Assembly: GCF_000016545.1 (NCBI RefSeq)
Contig: NC_009437.1
Coordinates: forward strand, 2,630,501 to 2,694,500
Direction: 5' to 3'
Length of the DNA stretch: 64,000 nucleotides
Source of the DNA: Caldicellulosiruptor saccharolyticus DSM 8903
GTDB taxonomy: Bacteria > Bacillota > Thermoanaerobacteria > Caldicellulosiruptorales > Caldicellulosiruptoraceae
The position numbers were made by a program, and so were the translations under genes. The notes beneath the pieces were generated by a model. That model did no database searches, was not told the origin of the DNA, and worked only from the letters and a program-made list of their open reading frames with translations. Below are positions 8,622 through 16,325 of the stretch, piece by piece; within the stretch, counting starts at the first letter, position 1; each line of letters begins with the position of its first letter.

Positions 8622-9905
8622 TCACCTCTTTTGATGTGAGAATACTTCAGCGCCAAGGATTTTTATATAGATAAAGCTTATAATGGTTACCATTATGAAA
8701 ATCAGTACAGCTAAGGTTGAACCTCTACCAAAGTCAAGCTGGTTAAACAAAGTTTTATAAGTGTAGATAGAGACTGTCTCAGTTGAGTTTGCAGGACCGC
8801 CGCCTGTTAAAACATAAATGAGGTCAAATACTCTAAATGCATCCAGGGTTCTAAAAAGCAGAGCAACAAGTATGGTTGGTTTTAACATTGGCAATGTAAT
8901 CCTGAAAAACTGGTAAACTGCATTTGCACCATCCACTTTTGCGGCTTCATACAGCGACTCCGGAATTGTCTGAAGCCCTGCAACAAGCAAAATTGCAATA
9001 TAGGGTGTTGTTTTCCAGATATCGGCTGTCATTGCAGCTATCATTGCGTTTGTAGTACTTGATAAAAGGTCTGCCGGGCTTTTGATAAGTCCAATGTCTG
9101 CAAAAAACTTTGACATAATACCAACCTGACCATCATACATAAACTTCCACATCAAAGCCGATATAACAGTAGGAATTGCCCAAGGCATAAGAACAATGCT
9201 TTTGAAAACATTTTTCAGGCTTGTTACTTTGTGCATAACAACAGCAAGCATAAGACCAAATACAAGTTCAAAAAATACTGTTACAACTGTAAACAAAAGT
9301 GTATTTTTTATGGCTGACAAAAGCCTTGAATCCTTTAGATAGTAGCTATAGTTCTGAAGACCAACAAAGTTTGGTTTTACAATAACCTGGTCAAGCGCCA
9401 AAAGTGCCTGTTTTAAATCATTGGTTTCTTGTGTGTTCGGCAATGAATTTGCAAGCGATATTAGTTTTTTCACATAGTCATTGTATTGATTTATCTCTTT
9501 TCTCGAAACAGATAAATATTTGAGCTTTATATCAACTGGCTGAAAGTTGTTCAAAAGGTCATTTACTTTGTTAAGCTGCGACATCTTTTCATTGGTATTG
9601 AATATGCTCTTTTCCAGCTCAGGCAGCAAAGATTTTATTCTATCTACTATCTTTTTCTGTTTGCTATCCAAACTTTGGCTGCTTACACTGTCAAGTATTG
9701 ATGATGCTGTAAAGACTGTATTTGCATAGTTCTCAACATCTATCTTATACGAAAGAGAAACCTCGCTTTTTGTTGGATTGTTGAGCTGAATGTCAAATAA
9801 GCTGAAGACAAAAACCTGCACAAGAGGAATTACTGCAACAAAGATGAATATCAAAACTGCAGGAAGCAAAAATAAATACCCAAATAGTTTTTCCTTTCTG
9901 TCCAT
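8622..9905 (-). CDS. Carbohydrate ABC transporter permease (MalF type) with large loop
   Basis: 427 residues, longer than the usual 290-310 of CUT1 MalF-like permeases. The excess is a hydrophilic, probably helical insert between membrane helix 1 (FLLPAVLIFIFVAVIPLVQVF) and helix 2, roughly residues 45-190, comparable in position to the periplasmic P2 loop of MalF. The EAA loop is SLYEAAKVDGANAVYQFFRI. The insert would lie outside the membrane and could contact the binding protein. RBS GGGGAGG precedes the ATG. A strong hairpin separates it from the upstream binding-protein gene. Confidence 0.92.
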   Translation of the reverse strand: MDRKEKLFGYLFLLPAVLIFIFVAVIPLVQVFVFSLFDIQLNNPTKSEVSLSYKIDVENYANTVFTASSILDSVSSQSLDSKQKKIVDRIKSLLPELEKSIFNTNEKMSQLNKVNDLLNNFQPVDIKLKYLSVSRKEINQYNDYVKKLISLANSLPNTQETNDLKQALLALDQVIVKPNFVGLQNYSYYLKDSRLLSAIKNTLLFTVVTVFFELVFGLMLAVVMHKVTSLKNVFKSIVLMPWAIPTVISALMWKFMYDGQVGIMSKFFADIGLIKSPADLLSSTTNAMIAAMTADIWKTTPYIAILLVAGLQTIPESLYEAAKVDGANAVYQFFRITLPMLKPTILVALLFRTLDAFRVFDLIYVLTGGGPANSTETVSIYTYKTLFNQLDFGRGSTLAVLIFIMVTIISFIYIKILGAEVFSHQKR

Positions 9906-9929
9906 CTTTCCCCTCCCCTTTAAACTTTA

Positions 9930-9962
9930 TTGGCAGGCTTAAAAAGAATTTAAGCCTGCCAA
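9930..9962. other. Intercistronic hairpin after binding-protein gene
   Basis: Perfect 14-bp arms TTGGCAGGCTTAAA and TTTAAGCCTGCCAA with a 5-base loop. On the minus strand it is followed by TAAAGTTTAAAGG rather than a T-run, so it is more likely an mRNA-stabilising or partial-termination hairpin than a full terminator. Confidence 0.7.
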
Positions 9963-9983
9963 CTTCTCTATTGAGATTGTCTT

Positions 9984-11261
9984 TTACTTTTGAGTCTTTA
10001 CAAGCTCTTTTAATTTCTTGTCCAAATCAAGGACAGCTGTTTTTACATCCTTCTTACCATTTACAATGTTGGAAAACTCAATCTGCATTGCATCTGAAAG
10101 CTTTGGATAAATTGGTGAAACAGGTCTTGGAACAGCAGCTAAAATAGCTTCTATGAACTTCTTGTCGCCAATAAGTGGATTTGCTTTTATAACATCTTTG
10201 TCGTTAAAAAGTGGCTTGTAAACGGGAACATTTCCGTTGTAAATGGCCATAAGTTTTTGTCCTTCTCTTTGCACAAGGAACTTCAAAAGTCTCCATGAAG
10301 CTTCAGGATTCTTTGTGTATTTGTTAATACCAACCATCCAGCCACCAAGCGCTGCAGCTGAACCCTTTGAACCTTTTGGAAGTGGCAGAATGCCAACTTT
10401 GCCTTTTACTTTTGATTGTGGACTATTTACCATAGCCCACATGTATGGCCAGTTTCTTGCAAAAACTGCAAGACCGTTTATGAAAGCTGTATGTGTCTCA
10501 ATCTCTGTAAATGTGTTGATGTTTGGTGGAACAATACCAGATGTTATAACCTTTCTCATCATGTTAAGTCCATCAATTGTTCCTTTGTTATTAACTACAA
10601 TATTTCCACTCTCATCAACAACTCTGCCGCCATATGAAGCAATATACTCTATCGCATCACAAACAAGACCCTCATATTGTTTTGCTTGCATCAAAAATCC
10701 ATATTTTGTACCTTTTTTACCCTTGTACTTTTTAGCAACTTTAATCAAATCATCCCATGTCTTTGGAAGTTCATTTTGAGGAACAATGTCTTTTCTGTAA
10801 TAAAGAAGTCCTGCATCAATAAATCTTGGAAATGCCCACATCTGACCTTTGAATCTTGCAGCATCAATTGTCCCTTTGATGTAGTCATTAAGATTAATCT
10901 TGTCGCGCTTTATAAACCTGTCAAGTGGAAGTGTGTAACCTGCTTGAGCAAACTCAGCTGGCCAGATAACATCCATGTCAAATACATCAATGTCAGAACC
11001 ACCGGCACTCATTACTGTCACAAGCTGGTCATGGTTTTGGCCTGTGTCAGATGGGTTTTCTTTGTAGATTACCTTGATGTCTGGGTTTTTCTTCATAAAC
11101 TCTTTGATAATCTTTTCTGTTGCGTGAGTTTCGTCCTTGCCACGTACATAGGTGATTGTGACTTGCTTTTTAGAAGCGGCATTAGTATCAGCAGGGCCAA
11201 AAGCTAAAAACAAGCTTACACTCAGAGCAATTAAAGTAATTACCGCAATAAGCCTTTTCAT
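9984..11261 (-). CDS. Extracellular sugar-binding protein (CUT1 family 1)
   Basis: 425 residues with an N-terminal signal (MKRLIAVITLIALSVSLFLA ... TNAASKK) and the fold features of bacterial family-1 solute-binding proteins (VTITYVRGKDETHATEKIIK; FDMDVIWPAEFAQAGY; NTFTEIETHTAFINGLAVFA; LGGWMVGINKYTKNPEASW). It captures an oligosaccharide and delivers it to the two downstream permeases. The ligand cannot be told from the sequence. Notably there is no lipobox cysteine, so it may be released or stay anchored by its N-terminal helix. First gene of an operon with its own LacI-controlled promoter. AAGGAGG lies 10 bases before the ATG. Confidence 0.93.
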   Translation of the reverse strand: MKRLIAVITLIALSVSLFLAFGPADTNAASKKQVTITYVRGKDETHATEKIIKEFMKKNPDIKVIYKENPSDTGQNHDQLVTVMSAGGSDIDVFDMDVIWPAEFAQAGYTLPLDRFIKRDKINLNDYIKGTIDAARFKGQMWAFPRFIDAGLLYYRKDIVPQNELPKTWDDLIKVAKKYKGKKGTKYGFLMQAKQYEGLVCDAIEYIASYGGRVVDESGNIVVNNKGTIDGLNMMRKVITSGIVPPNINTFTEIETHTAFINGLAVFARNWPYMWAMVNSPQSKVKGKVGILPLPKGSKGSAAALGGWMVGINKYTKNPEASWRLLKFLVQREGQKLMAIYNGNVPVYKPLFNDKDVIKANPLIGDKKFIEAILAAVPRPVSPIYPKLSDAMQIEFSNIVNGKKDVKTAVLDLDKKLKELVKTQK

Positions 11262-11292
11262 AAAAATACAACCTCCTTTTTGTAAGTTTTTG

Positions 11293-11396
11293 TGATATAA
11301 TTTTAAATAGGGGTTTTATATCATCCCACACACAGCAGTGTGGGACAATACCTTTTTTGGGGCTCGGCTCTTTTTGAAGTGGAAAAAGAGCCGAGC
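11293..11396 (-). promoter_or_regulatory. Three-hairpin mRNA leader of the ABC operon
   Basis: Between the promoter (11516-11544) and the ATG at 11261 the minus-strand transcript contains three perfect inverted repeats in a row. They are 14-bp arms GCTCGGCTCTTTTT/AAAAAGAGCCGAGC (11362-11396), 8-bp TCCCACAC/GTGTGGGA (11324-11345) and 8-bp TGATATAA/TTATATCA (11293-11323). The first is followed by CCCCAAAAAAGG, not a T-run. They may stabilise the mRNA or form an attenuator. Confidence 0.6.
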
Positions 11397-11493
11397 ATTT
11401 TGTTTTGTCGGGTGGGAGATTCAAACACTTTACACTTTGTGTTGGTAATTTATGTAATATTTTTAATTTTTAGTTGTTTTTCCATGAAATCTT

Positions 11494-11544
11494 AGTAATC
11501 GTTTACGCTAAATAAAATATACTACGTTTTGTTTAACTTGTCAA
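11494..11544 (-). promoter_or_regulatory. Promoter and LacI operator of the ABC operon
   Basis: On the minus strand TTGACA (11539-11544), 17-base spacer, TATATT (11516-11521), then the operator-like CGTAAACGATTACT (11494-11507) where transcription would start. The same 14-base pattern with one change lies upstream of the lacI-type gene, which supports it being that repressor's site. Confidence 0.75.
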
Positions 11545-11565
11545 TATGTTTTTAAAAAAACTTTA

Positions 11566-12573
11566 TCAATTTGTGAAGTTTGTATTCTTTGTAGACTCTC
11601 TCGGAATGATTGAAGTATCCAAGATATATTTACCTTTGCTAACAACTCCTCCTTTCAGAATATCTATCAAAAGCCTTGCAGCAAGCTTCCCCATTTCATA
11701 ACGTGGTTGATGGACTGTGGTAATTTTAGGTGTAACCATTGAAGCAAGTTCTATATCATCAAACCCCATAATCCCAAGTTCATCTGGAATTGAAATCCCA
11801 AGTTCTTTTGCCGCATCACACGCTCCAATTGCCATCTCATCATTCGAACAGAAAATGGCATCTGGGGGCTCTGGCATAGTCAACAGTTCTTTTGCAAGCT
11901 TATATCCACTTTCATATTTATAATCACCATATTTTATATATTTCTCGTTGGCTCCAAGTCCAAGATTTTCAAGCGCCATTTTATAGCCTTTGAGTCTATC
12001 TTGCGAAAGAAGTGCTCCAATCTTGCCAGTAATTTTAGCTATTTTTCTATATCCACACTTGTATAAAAACATAGTCGCATCATAAGCTGCTTTGAAGTTG
12101 TCAATGCACACTGTCACAAGTTCATCTGAAAAATAATCAGAAATGACTACCATTTTAAACTGCTTTGATAGTTCAACAATTCTCTGTGGTTCGCTGAGGC
12201 TTCCTGTAAGAAGTATCCCATCTGCTATTTGACCCTTCATCATTTTATAATACTCTTCTTCTATTTTTTGGGAATCTGAAAAATTGCCAAGAATTATATT
12301 ATAACCATTTTCTCTTGCCTCGACTTCAATCCCTTTTATTAGCTTATTGAAAAAGTAGTTCTCTATATCAGGTATCATAACCAAGATATTTTTTGTCTGC
12401 TTACTTCTCAATTTCCTTGCTGTCTGGTTCGGAGTATATCCTAAACTGTCTACCAGTTTTAATATCTCTTCCCTTTTTTCCTGACTCACACCTTCCTTTC
12501 CACTTAGTGCTCTTGAAATTGTTGCAACAGAATAGCCTGTTAGTTTTGCTATGTCTTTGATTGTATACTTCAT
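11566..12573 (-). CDS. LacI-family transcriptional repressor
   Basis: 335 residues. The N-terminal helix-turn-helix is MKYTIKDIAKLTGYSVATIS with hinge ALSGKEGVSQEKREEILKLV, followed by a type-I periplasmic-binding-like effector domain (ILVMIPDIENYFFNKLIKGI ... DAIFCSNDEMAIGACDAAKE ... GIMGFDDIELASMVTPKITT). It binds DNA as a dimer and is released or activated by a sugar ligand. It lies directly upstream of the ABC operon on the same strand, and matching operators sit at both promoters. It should therefore control both itself and the transporter. No truncation is seen. Confidence 0.95.
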   Translation of the reverse strand: MKYTIKDIAKLTGYSVATISRALSGKEGVSQEKREEILKLVDSLGYTPNQTARKLRSKQTKNILVMIPDIENYFFNKLIKGIEVEARENGYNIILGNFSDSQKIEEEYYKMMKGQIADGILLTGSLSEPQRIVELSKQFKMVVISDYFSDELVTVCIDNFKAAYDATMFLYKCGYRKIAKITGKIGALLSQDRLKGYKMALENLGLGANEKYIKYGDYKYESGYKLAKELLTMPEPPDAIFCSNDEMAIGACDAAKELGISIPDELGIMGFDDIELASMVTPKITTVHQPRYEMGKLAARLLIDILKGGVVSKGKYILDTSIIPRESTKNTNFTN

Positions 12574-12599
12574 ATTTCATCCCAGCCCTTCTTTTTATC

Positions 12600-12654
12600 A
12601 GTAATCGTTTTCGTATTTATTTTAAAATATATCAGGTTACTTTAGCGAAATCAA
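12600..12654 (-). promoter_or_regulatory. Promoter and operator of the lacI-type gene
   Basis: Minus strand: TTGATT (12649-12654), 17-base spacer, TATATT (12626-12631), then CGAAAACGATTACT (12600-12613), which differs by one base from the operator at 11494-11507. This implies autoregulation. Confidence 0.7.
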
Positions 12655-12791
12655 TACATATTTTGTATAAAATAAGCTAAAATTTGTTGAACAAATATAA
12701 TAAAAAAACCACCGGCAATTTACTCCCTTGTGTGCAATACTGTCTTGGGGCTAATTTCTTTTTGTATTTTTATAGGACACATATAACAACT

Positions 12792-13148
12792 CTAATCTGT
12801 ATTCAAAATTTCTACATTAAGCTTTGAAAATGCTTTTTTATCAAAAGTAAATATTCTATTGTTTCCTGATTTTGCTATGTGATGAAAAAGATATGCAGCA
12901 ATGAAATCAACGTTGCTCTCTTTGTAACTTTTGATCGCAAAAAGAACAATATCCGCTTCTTCCGCTTCAATGCCATCAGAACATATACAGGCACTCAGAA
13001 TATCATACAACCTCTGTAATTGTAATTGCTGCAACAAACAGTTTTAACTTTCCCTGTTCGGCTTTAAGTATAATCTTCTGAGCTTTTTGAAAAAACTCCT
13101 CGTGGTCATGCAATACATATCTCAAAAATTACATTCGCATCGAATCAT
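12792..13148 (-). pseudogene. VapC-like PIN-domain toxin pseudogene
   Basis: Pieces of a PIN-domain toxin are recoverable in three frames. These are an N-terminus resembling MI-DANVILRYVLHDHEEFF, then KAQKIILKAEQGKLKLFVAAITITEVV, then SDGIEAEEADIVLFAIKSYK and NVDFIAAYLFHHIAKSGNNR. The N-terminal part needs two single-base corrections (an extra C after ATGATT and an extra T in ATTTTTGAG). A third break lies after TEVV, where roughly 15-20 residues seem to be missing. With the AbrB-type gene just upstream this was a VapBC-like toxin-antitoxin pair. The surviving 81-residue frame (12792-13037) holds only the C-terminal half and should be inactive. Confidence 0.75.
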
Positions 13149-13430
13149 ACTTTTTCCATCATGTTGTGTCTCCCTTGCTCTCTTTCTTACCCAGATTTCT
13201 TTTGTTGCATTAGTTTCATGGTCCAAATCTATAAATGCGATTGATGATTTTAGAGAACCTCCAAGCTCTGATAGTTTTCGTTTTTTTATCACTTCAATTA
13301 CAACTTTGCCGTTGTCTAGAACAGTGAAAAGTACACTGTCTCCTATCTTCTCCCCACCAATAATTTTCCTTATCTCAGCGGGCAATTCTACTTGCCCTCT
13401 TCCAATAATCTTTGACGTTGCATGTATCAT
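13122..13430 (-). CDS. AbrB/SpoVT-type antitoxin (VapB-like)
   Basis: 102 residues. The N-terminal half is a swapped-hairpin AbrB domain (IIGRGQVELPAEIRKIIGGE, then GDSVLFTVLDNGKVVIEVIK), which binds DNA. The C-terminal tail would wrap the cognate PIN toxin. Its last eight codons overlap the start of the degraded toxin gene in another frame. It probably repressed its own operon. With the toxin broken, this gene is an orphan remnant, though its own frame is intact. Confidence 0.75.
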   Translation of the reverse strand: MIHATSKIIGRGQVELPAEIRKIIGGEKIGDSVLFTVLDNGKVVIEVIKKRKLSELGGSLKSSIAFIDLDHETNATKEIWVRKRARETQHDGKSMIRCECNF

Positions 13431-13559
13431 ACAAAATACCTTCTATATTAATCGCTCTAAGTTTATCGTAACCCATGAAATTAAAATTTAAATGAATGAA
13501 TTTATCGTTCATTAAGCGGTGTGCGAATGGGAAAAGCCCAACAACGACTTGAAATAATA

Positions 13560-13603
13560 TTGACAAACCAATTAAAACTGTATATACTGTATATATACAG
13601 TAT
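13560..13603 (+). promoter_or_regulatory. Promoter overlapped by GntR operator palindrome
   Basis: TTGACA (13560-13565), 17-base spacer, TATACT (13583-13588). The -10 box lies inside a perfect 20-bp palindrome (13584-13603, half-site ATACTGTATA). This is the form expected of a YtrA-type GntR operator, and occupancy would block the promoter of the operon that encodes the repressor. Confidence 0.8.
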
Positions 13604-13623
13604 GCAAAAGGGGAAAGAAAAAT

Positions 13624-14013
13624 GTGCTAAAGCTTGTGATTTCGCAAATGTCAAACCAGCCCATATATGAACAAATCAAAAATCAAATAAAGAAGCAGAT
13701 AATAGAAGGAAGTCTTAAGGCAGGAGATGGTCTTCCATCAATCAGGGTTTTGGCAAAAGAGCTGAATGTAAGTGTTATCACCACAAAAAGAGCATATGAA
13801 GAGCTTGAAAAAGAAGGGTTTATTGTCACAGTGCCGGCAAGAAGAACGTTTGTTGCTGGGATTGATAGAGAAAAGATTTCTACTTTGGGCCTTCAAGAAA
13901 TTGAAAATGATTTAAAAGCTATTGTTCAGAAAGCAAAAATACTTGGAGTTGACCTAAAAAAGCTTTTAGAAACAATTGAAAGATTGTATAAAGGAGAGGA
14001 AGGTCAAAGATGA
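13624..14013 (+). CDS. GntR-family repressor, YtrA subfamily
   Basis: 129 residues. The winged helix is complete (PIYEQIKNQIKKQIIEGSLK ... LPSIRVLAKELNVSVITTKR ... YEELEKEGFIVTVPARRTFV) and is followed by a short helical tail of about 50 residues, the arrangement of the YtrA subfamily that controls ABC transporters. The start is GTG at 13624 after AAGGGGAAAG; the ATG three bases upstream runs into TAA. It overlaps the next gene by four bases (ATGA). A perfect palindrome over its promoter suggests autorepression of the whole export operon. Confidence 0.93.
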   Translation: MLKLVISQMSNQPIYEQIKNQIKKQIIEGSLKAGDGLPSIRVLAKELNVSVITTKRAYEELEKEGFIVTVPARRTFVAGIDREKISTLGLQEIENDLKAIVQKAKILGVDLKKLLETIERLYKGEEGQR

Positions 14014-14888
14014 TTGCCTTGAAAGTAAAAAACCTTACAAAATCCTACAAAAACTTTAGGCTTGAAATTTCAGAGCTTACTTTAGAAAGTGGCTATATCA
14101 TGGGGCTTTTGGGAAAAAACGGCGCTGGAAAAACCACTTTGATAAAGTGTATACTTGACCTTGCAAAAAAGGAAAGTGGAGAGGTTTTCATATTCGAAAA
14201 GCCTTTTAATTGTGATGAAATTGAGATAAAACAAAGGCTTGGAGTTGTATTAGAAACTCCAATTTTGCCGGGTCAGTTAAAACCGAAAGATGTAAAAGAG
14301 ATAATGAAGTCATTTTACAAAAACTGGGATGATAGGCTTTACAACAAGCTCTGTGACCTTTTTGAAATTGACCAGAACAAAAAAATAATTCACCTCTCAA
14401 AAGGAACTGTGATGAAACTGTCTATTGCTCTAGCTTTAGCTATAAGACCTGACTTTTTGATTTTAGATGAACCAACATCTGGGCTTGACCCTGTTGCAAG
14501 GAATCAGTTTGTTGAGATTCTGCAGAGTTTTGTTCAGTCTGAAGAAAAAGCTGTATTTTACTCAACTCACATAGTCTCTGATATTGAGAATGTTGCAGAC
14601 TTTGTGACAATCATAGATAATGGTAAAATCATCTTTTCTTCATCGCGTGAAAGCATTGAAGAGGATTATTGTATAGTAAAAGGACCTGCTTCAGAGAGTA
14701 ACAAAATCCCACAAAGTATAGTTTTATCTTGTAAAAAAGGTTCATTTTTGTTTGAAGCTCTTTGCAAAAAGAAAGAGATTGAAAAGTTTATTGAGCCAGG
14801 CTTTGTTGTTGAAAAACCATCAATTGAAAAGTTCTATGTAATGCTTGTGAGAAGGGATGAAAAGGATGAAGTTTTGGAAACTCTATAG
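14010..14888 (+). CDS. ABC transporter ATP-binding protein (YtrB-like)
   Basis: 292 residues. Walker A is GLLGKNGAGKTTL (about 32-44), the signature is LSKGTVMKLS, Walker B is FLILDEPTSGLDP, and the switch histidine is in STHIVSDIE. The about 75-residue C-terminal extension is poorly conserved. It should energise the membrane proteins encoded next in the operon. The last 20 bases overlap the following gene. The YtrA-type regulator upstream suggests induction by a membrane-active compound or cell-envelope stress, but the substrate is unknown. Confidence 0.93.
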   Translation: MIALKVKNLTKSYKNFRLEISELTLESGYIMGLLGKNGAGKTTLIKCILDLAKKESGEVFIFEKPFNCDEIEIKQRLGVVLETPILPGQLKPKDVKEIMKSFYKNWDDRLYNKLCDLFEIDQNKKIIHLSKGTVMKLSIALALAIRPDFLILDEPTSGLDPVARNQFVEILQSFVQSEEKAVFYSTHIVSDIENVADFVTIIDNGKIIFSSSRESIEEDYCIVKGPASESNKIPQSIVLSCKKGSFLFEALCKKKEIEKFIEPGFVVEKPSIEKFYVMLVRRDEKDEVLETL

Positions 14889-15534
14889 AAAAAGTATATA
14901 TACATCTATTTTGTATTTCTTTCTATACATTATTATTCTTTGGATAGTTGGTAGCCTATTAAATCCACCAGCATCTGCTACTATATTCTGGGAAGAATAT
15001 TTATCTTACTTTTTTGTAGCTATTTTTCTTATATTTACTATGTTAAATAATCCTTTTACGTCAAATAGTTTTTCGTATGAAATGTCTTTGAGTTTATTAT
15101 TACCTATTAAAAAATGGCAAATTGTAATTAGTCGATTTTTAAAAGACGGATTTTTATTGCTAATATTTCAATTTATTAGTCTGATTGGATATTTATTTAT
15201 AGTTAATATTGATTCTTCTTACCTTATACATGAGTTTAACAGCAAACTTTTGTCATATATATTTACGGAATTTGTTATGATAACAGTTCTTCAGCCTGTT
15301 TTTATTGCATTTAGAAAATCAATCCCAAAAAACTTGTATACCATACTCCTTATATTTTGTTTTTACTTTGGAGTACCTTTTGTTTTTGCTGAACCTTTGC
15401 AAATTTTGTATCATAAAATTAAAATTTTTGAATCAATATGCATACTGACAGCTGTTTCGCTTGCATATATTGCTGTATTGATGGTTATTTCATTTATTAT
15501 TTCATACAGAATTCTTTCAAACAGTGATTTTTAA
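14869..15534 (+). CDS. ABC-2-like membrane protein, paralogue 1
   Basis: 221 residues from ATG at 14869 (MKFWKLYRKS), with six predicted membrane segments. An upstream ATG at 14857 is in frame but has no better ribosome site. The motif LLLPIKKWQ lies about residues 78-86, at the end of a stretch before the third helix. The same motif recurs at the same position in the next two genes. No family can be named with certainty. The overlap with the ATPase gene and similar topology support a role as permease subunit. Confidence 0.75.
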   Translation, partial: KFWKLYRKSIYTSILYFFLYIIILWIVGSLLNPPASATIFWEEYLSYFFVAIFLIFTMLNNPFTSNSFSYEMSLSLLLPIKKWQIVISRFLKDGFLLLIFQFISLIGYLFIVNIDSSYLIHEFNSKLLSYIFTEFVMITVLQPVFIAFRKSIPKNLYTILLIFCFYFGVPFVFAEPLQILYHKIKIFESICILTAVSLAYIAVLMVISFIISYRILSNSDF

Positions 15535-15562
15535 AATAAATCCTAAAGGAGCGAGGTTAAAA

Positions 15563-16270
15563 ATGCTTGTTTACTTTAAATTATTCAAAAAGAATAAGAT
15601 TATTCCATGTATTGTTTTTCTTATTCTTCTTTTGTTTATTGCCCTGCTTATTAATAAAACAGGTAAAATTGATACTTTTATATTTTTTGCAACTATTTAT
15701 AGCATGTTCATTTTAGTAATGCTGCTTACAATAAAATCAAGTTTTTTTGCTCAAAATACAAAACTCCGTGAAATGTATGGCAGTATATCTTATGCTTCTC
15801 TGCTCTTTTTACTGCCTATTAAAAGAAATAAGATTGTTGCTTTGGAGCTTATTTCAGATGTTATTCTAATCTTGATATATATTCTCTTTCTTAACATCGG
15901 AATGTTAATCTTAAAAGTGTTTAATTTAACCCACTCATACATTTTCATTTTATCTTTCTTCTGGATTTTCTCTATTGTACTTGTATGGTATTCTATCTGT
16001 ACTATCCTATATTCACTGCTCTACTTTATTAAAAATTCAGCTTTCCAAACAATTTATAACACTATTGTAAACTTTATAATAATATTAGCTGCTTACATAC
16101 CTTTCTGGTTTGGTCTTCGTCTTTCAGAAATTCATAAAAGAGAGGAAAAATTTATTACAAATTTATATACAAACCATAAAAGTGCTTTAATAGTCTTATT
16201 TGTATCAATAATACTGTTTTTAATTTCATTTATTGTAAACAAAGCTGCAATTTACAGGCGAGAAATCTAA
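15563..16270 (+). CDS. ABC-2-like membrane protein, paralogue 2
   Basis: 235 residues from ATG at 15563, which has AAAGGAGCGAGG at good spacing. The longer frame from 15524 overlaps the preceding gene and lacks a site. Six predicted membrane helices; the motif FLLPIKRNKIV lies about residues 82-92. It resembles the genes before and after it in length, topology and motif rather than in detailed sequence. Probably a permease subunit working with the ATPase at 14010-14888. Confidence 0.75.
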   Translation: MLVYFKLFKKNKIIPCIVFLILLLFIALLINKTGKIDTFIFFATIYSMFILVMLLTIKSSFFAQNTKLREMYGSISYASLLFLLPIKRNKIVALELISDVILILIYILFLNIGMLILKVFNLTHSYIFILSFFWIFSIVLVWYSICTILYSLLYFIKNSAFQTIYNTIVNFIIILAAYIPFWFGLRLSEIHKREEKFITNLYTNHKSALIVLFVSIILFLISFIVNKAAIYRREI

Positions 16271-16325
16271 ACTGCTTTTTATAAATATACAGCGGAAAAG
16301 TTATGTATAACGTGAGGTGAAATAA

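Noticed and set aside
11188-11424. 78-residue minus-strand frame over the leader and binding-protein start
   Set aside because: It overlaps the signal-peptide region in another frame and spans the hairpins; no ribosome site or family similarity.
13087-13491. 134-residue plus-strand frame
   Set aside because: It lies opposite the AbrB-type antitoxin and toxin pseudogene, which have recognisable family patterns.
13375-13566. 63-residue minus-strand frame upstream of the antitoxin
   Set aside because: No family pattern and no ribosome site; it overlaps the antitoxin start and the GntR promoter region.
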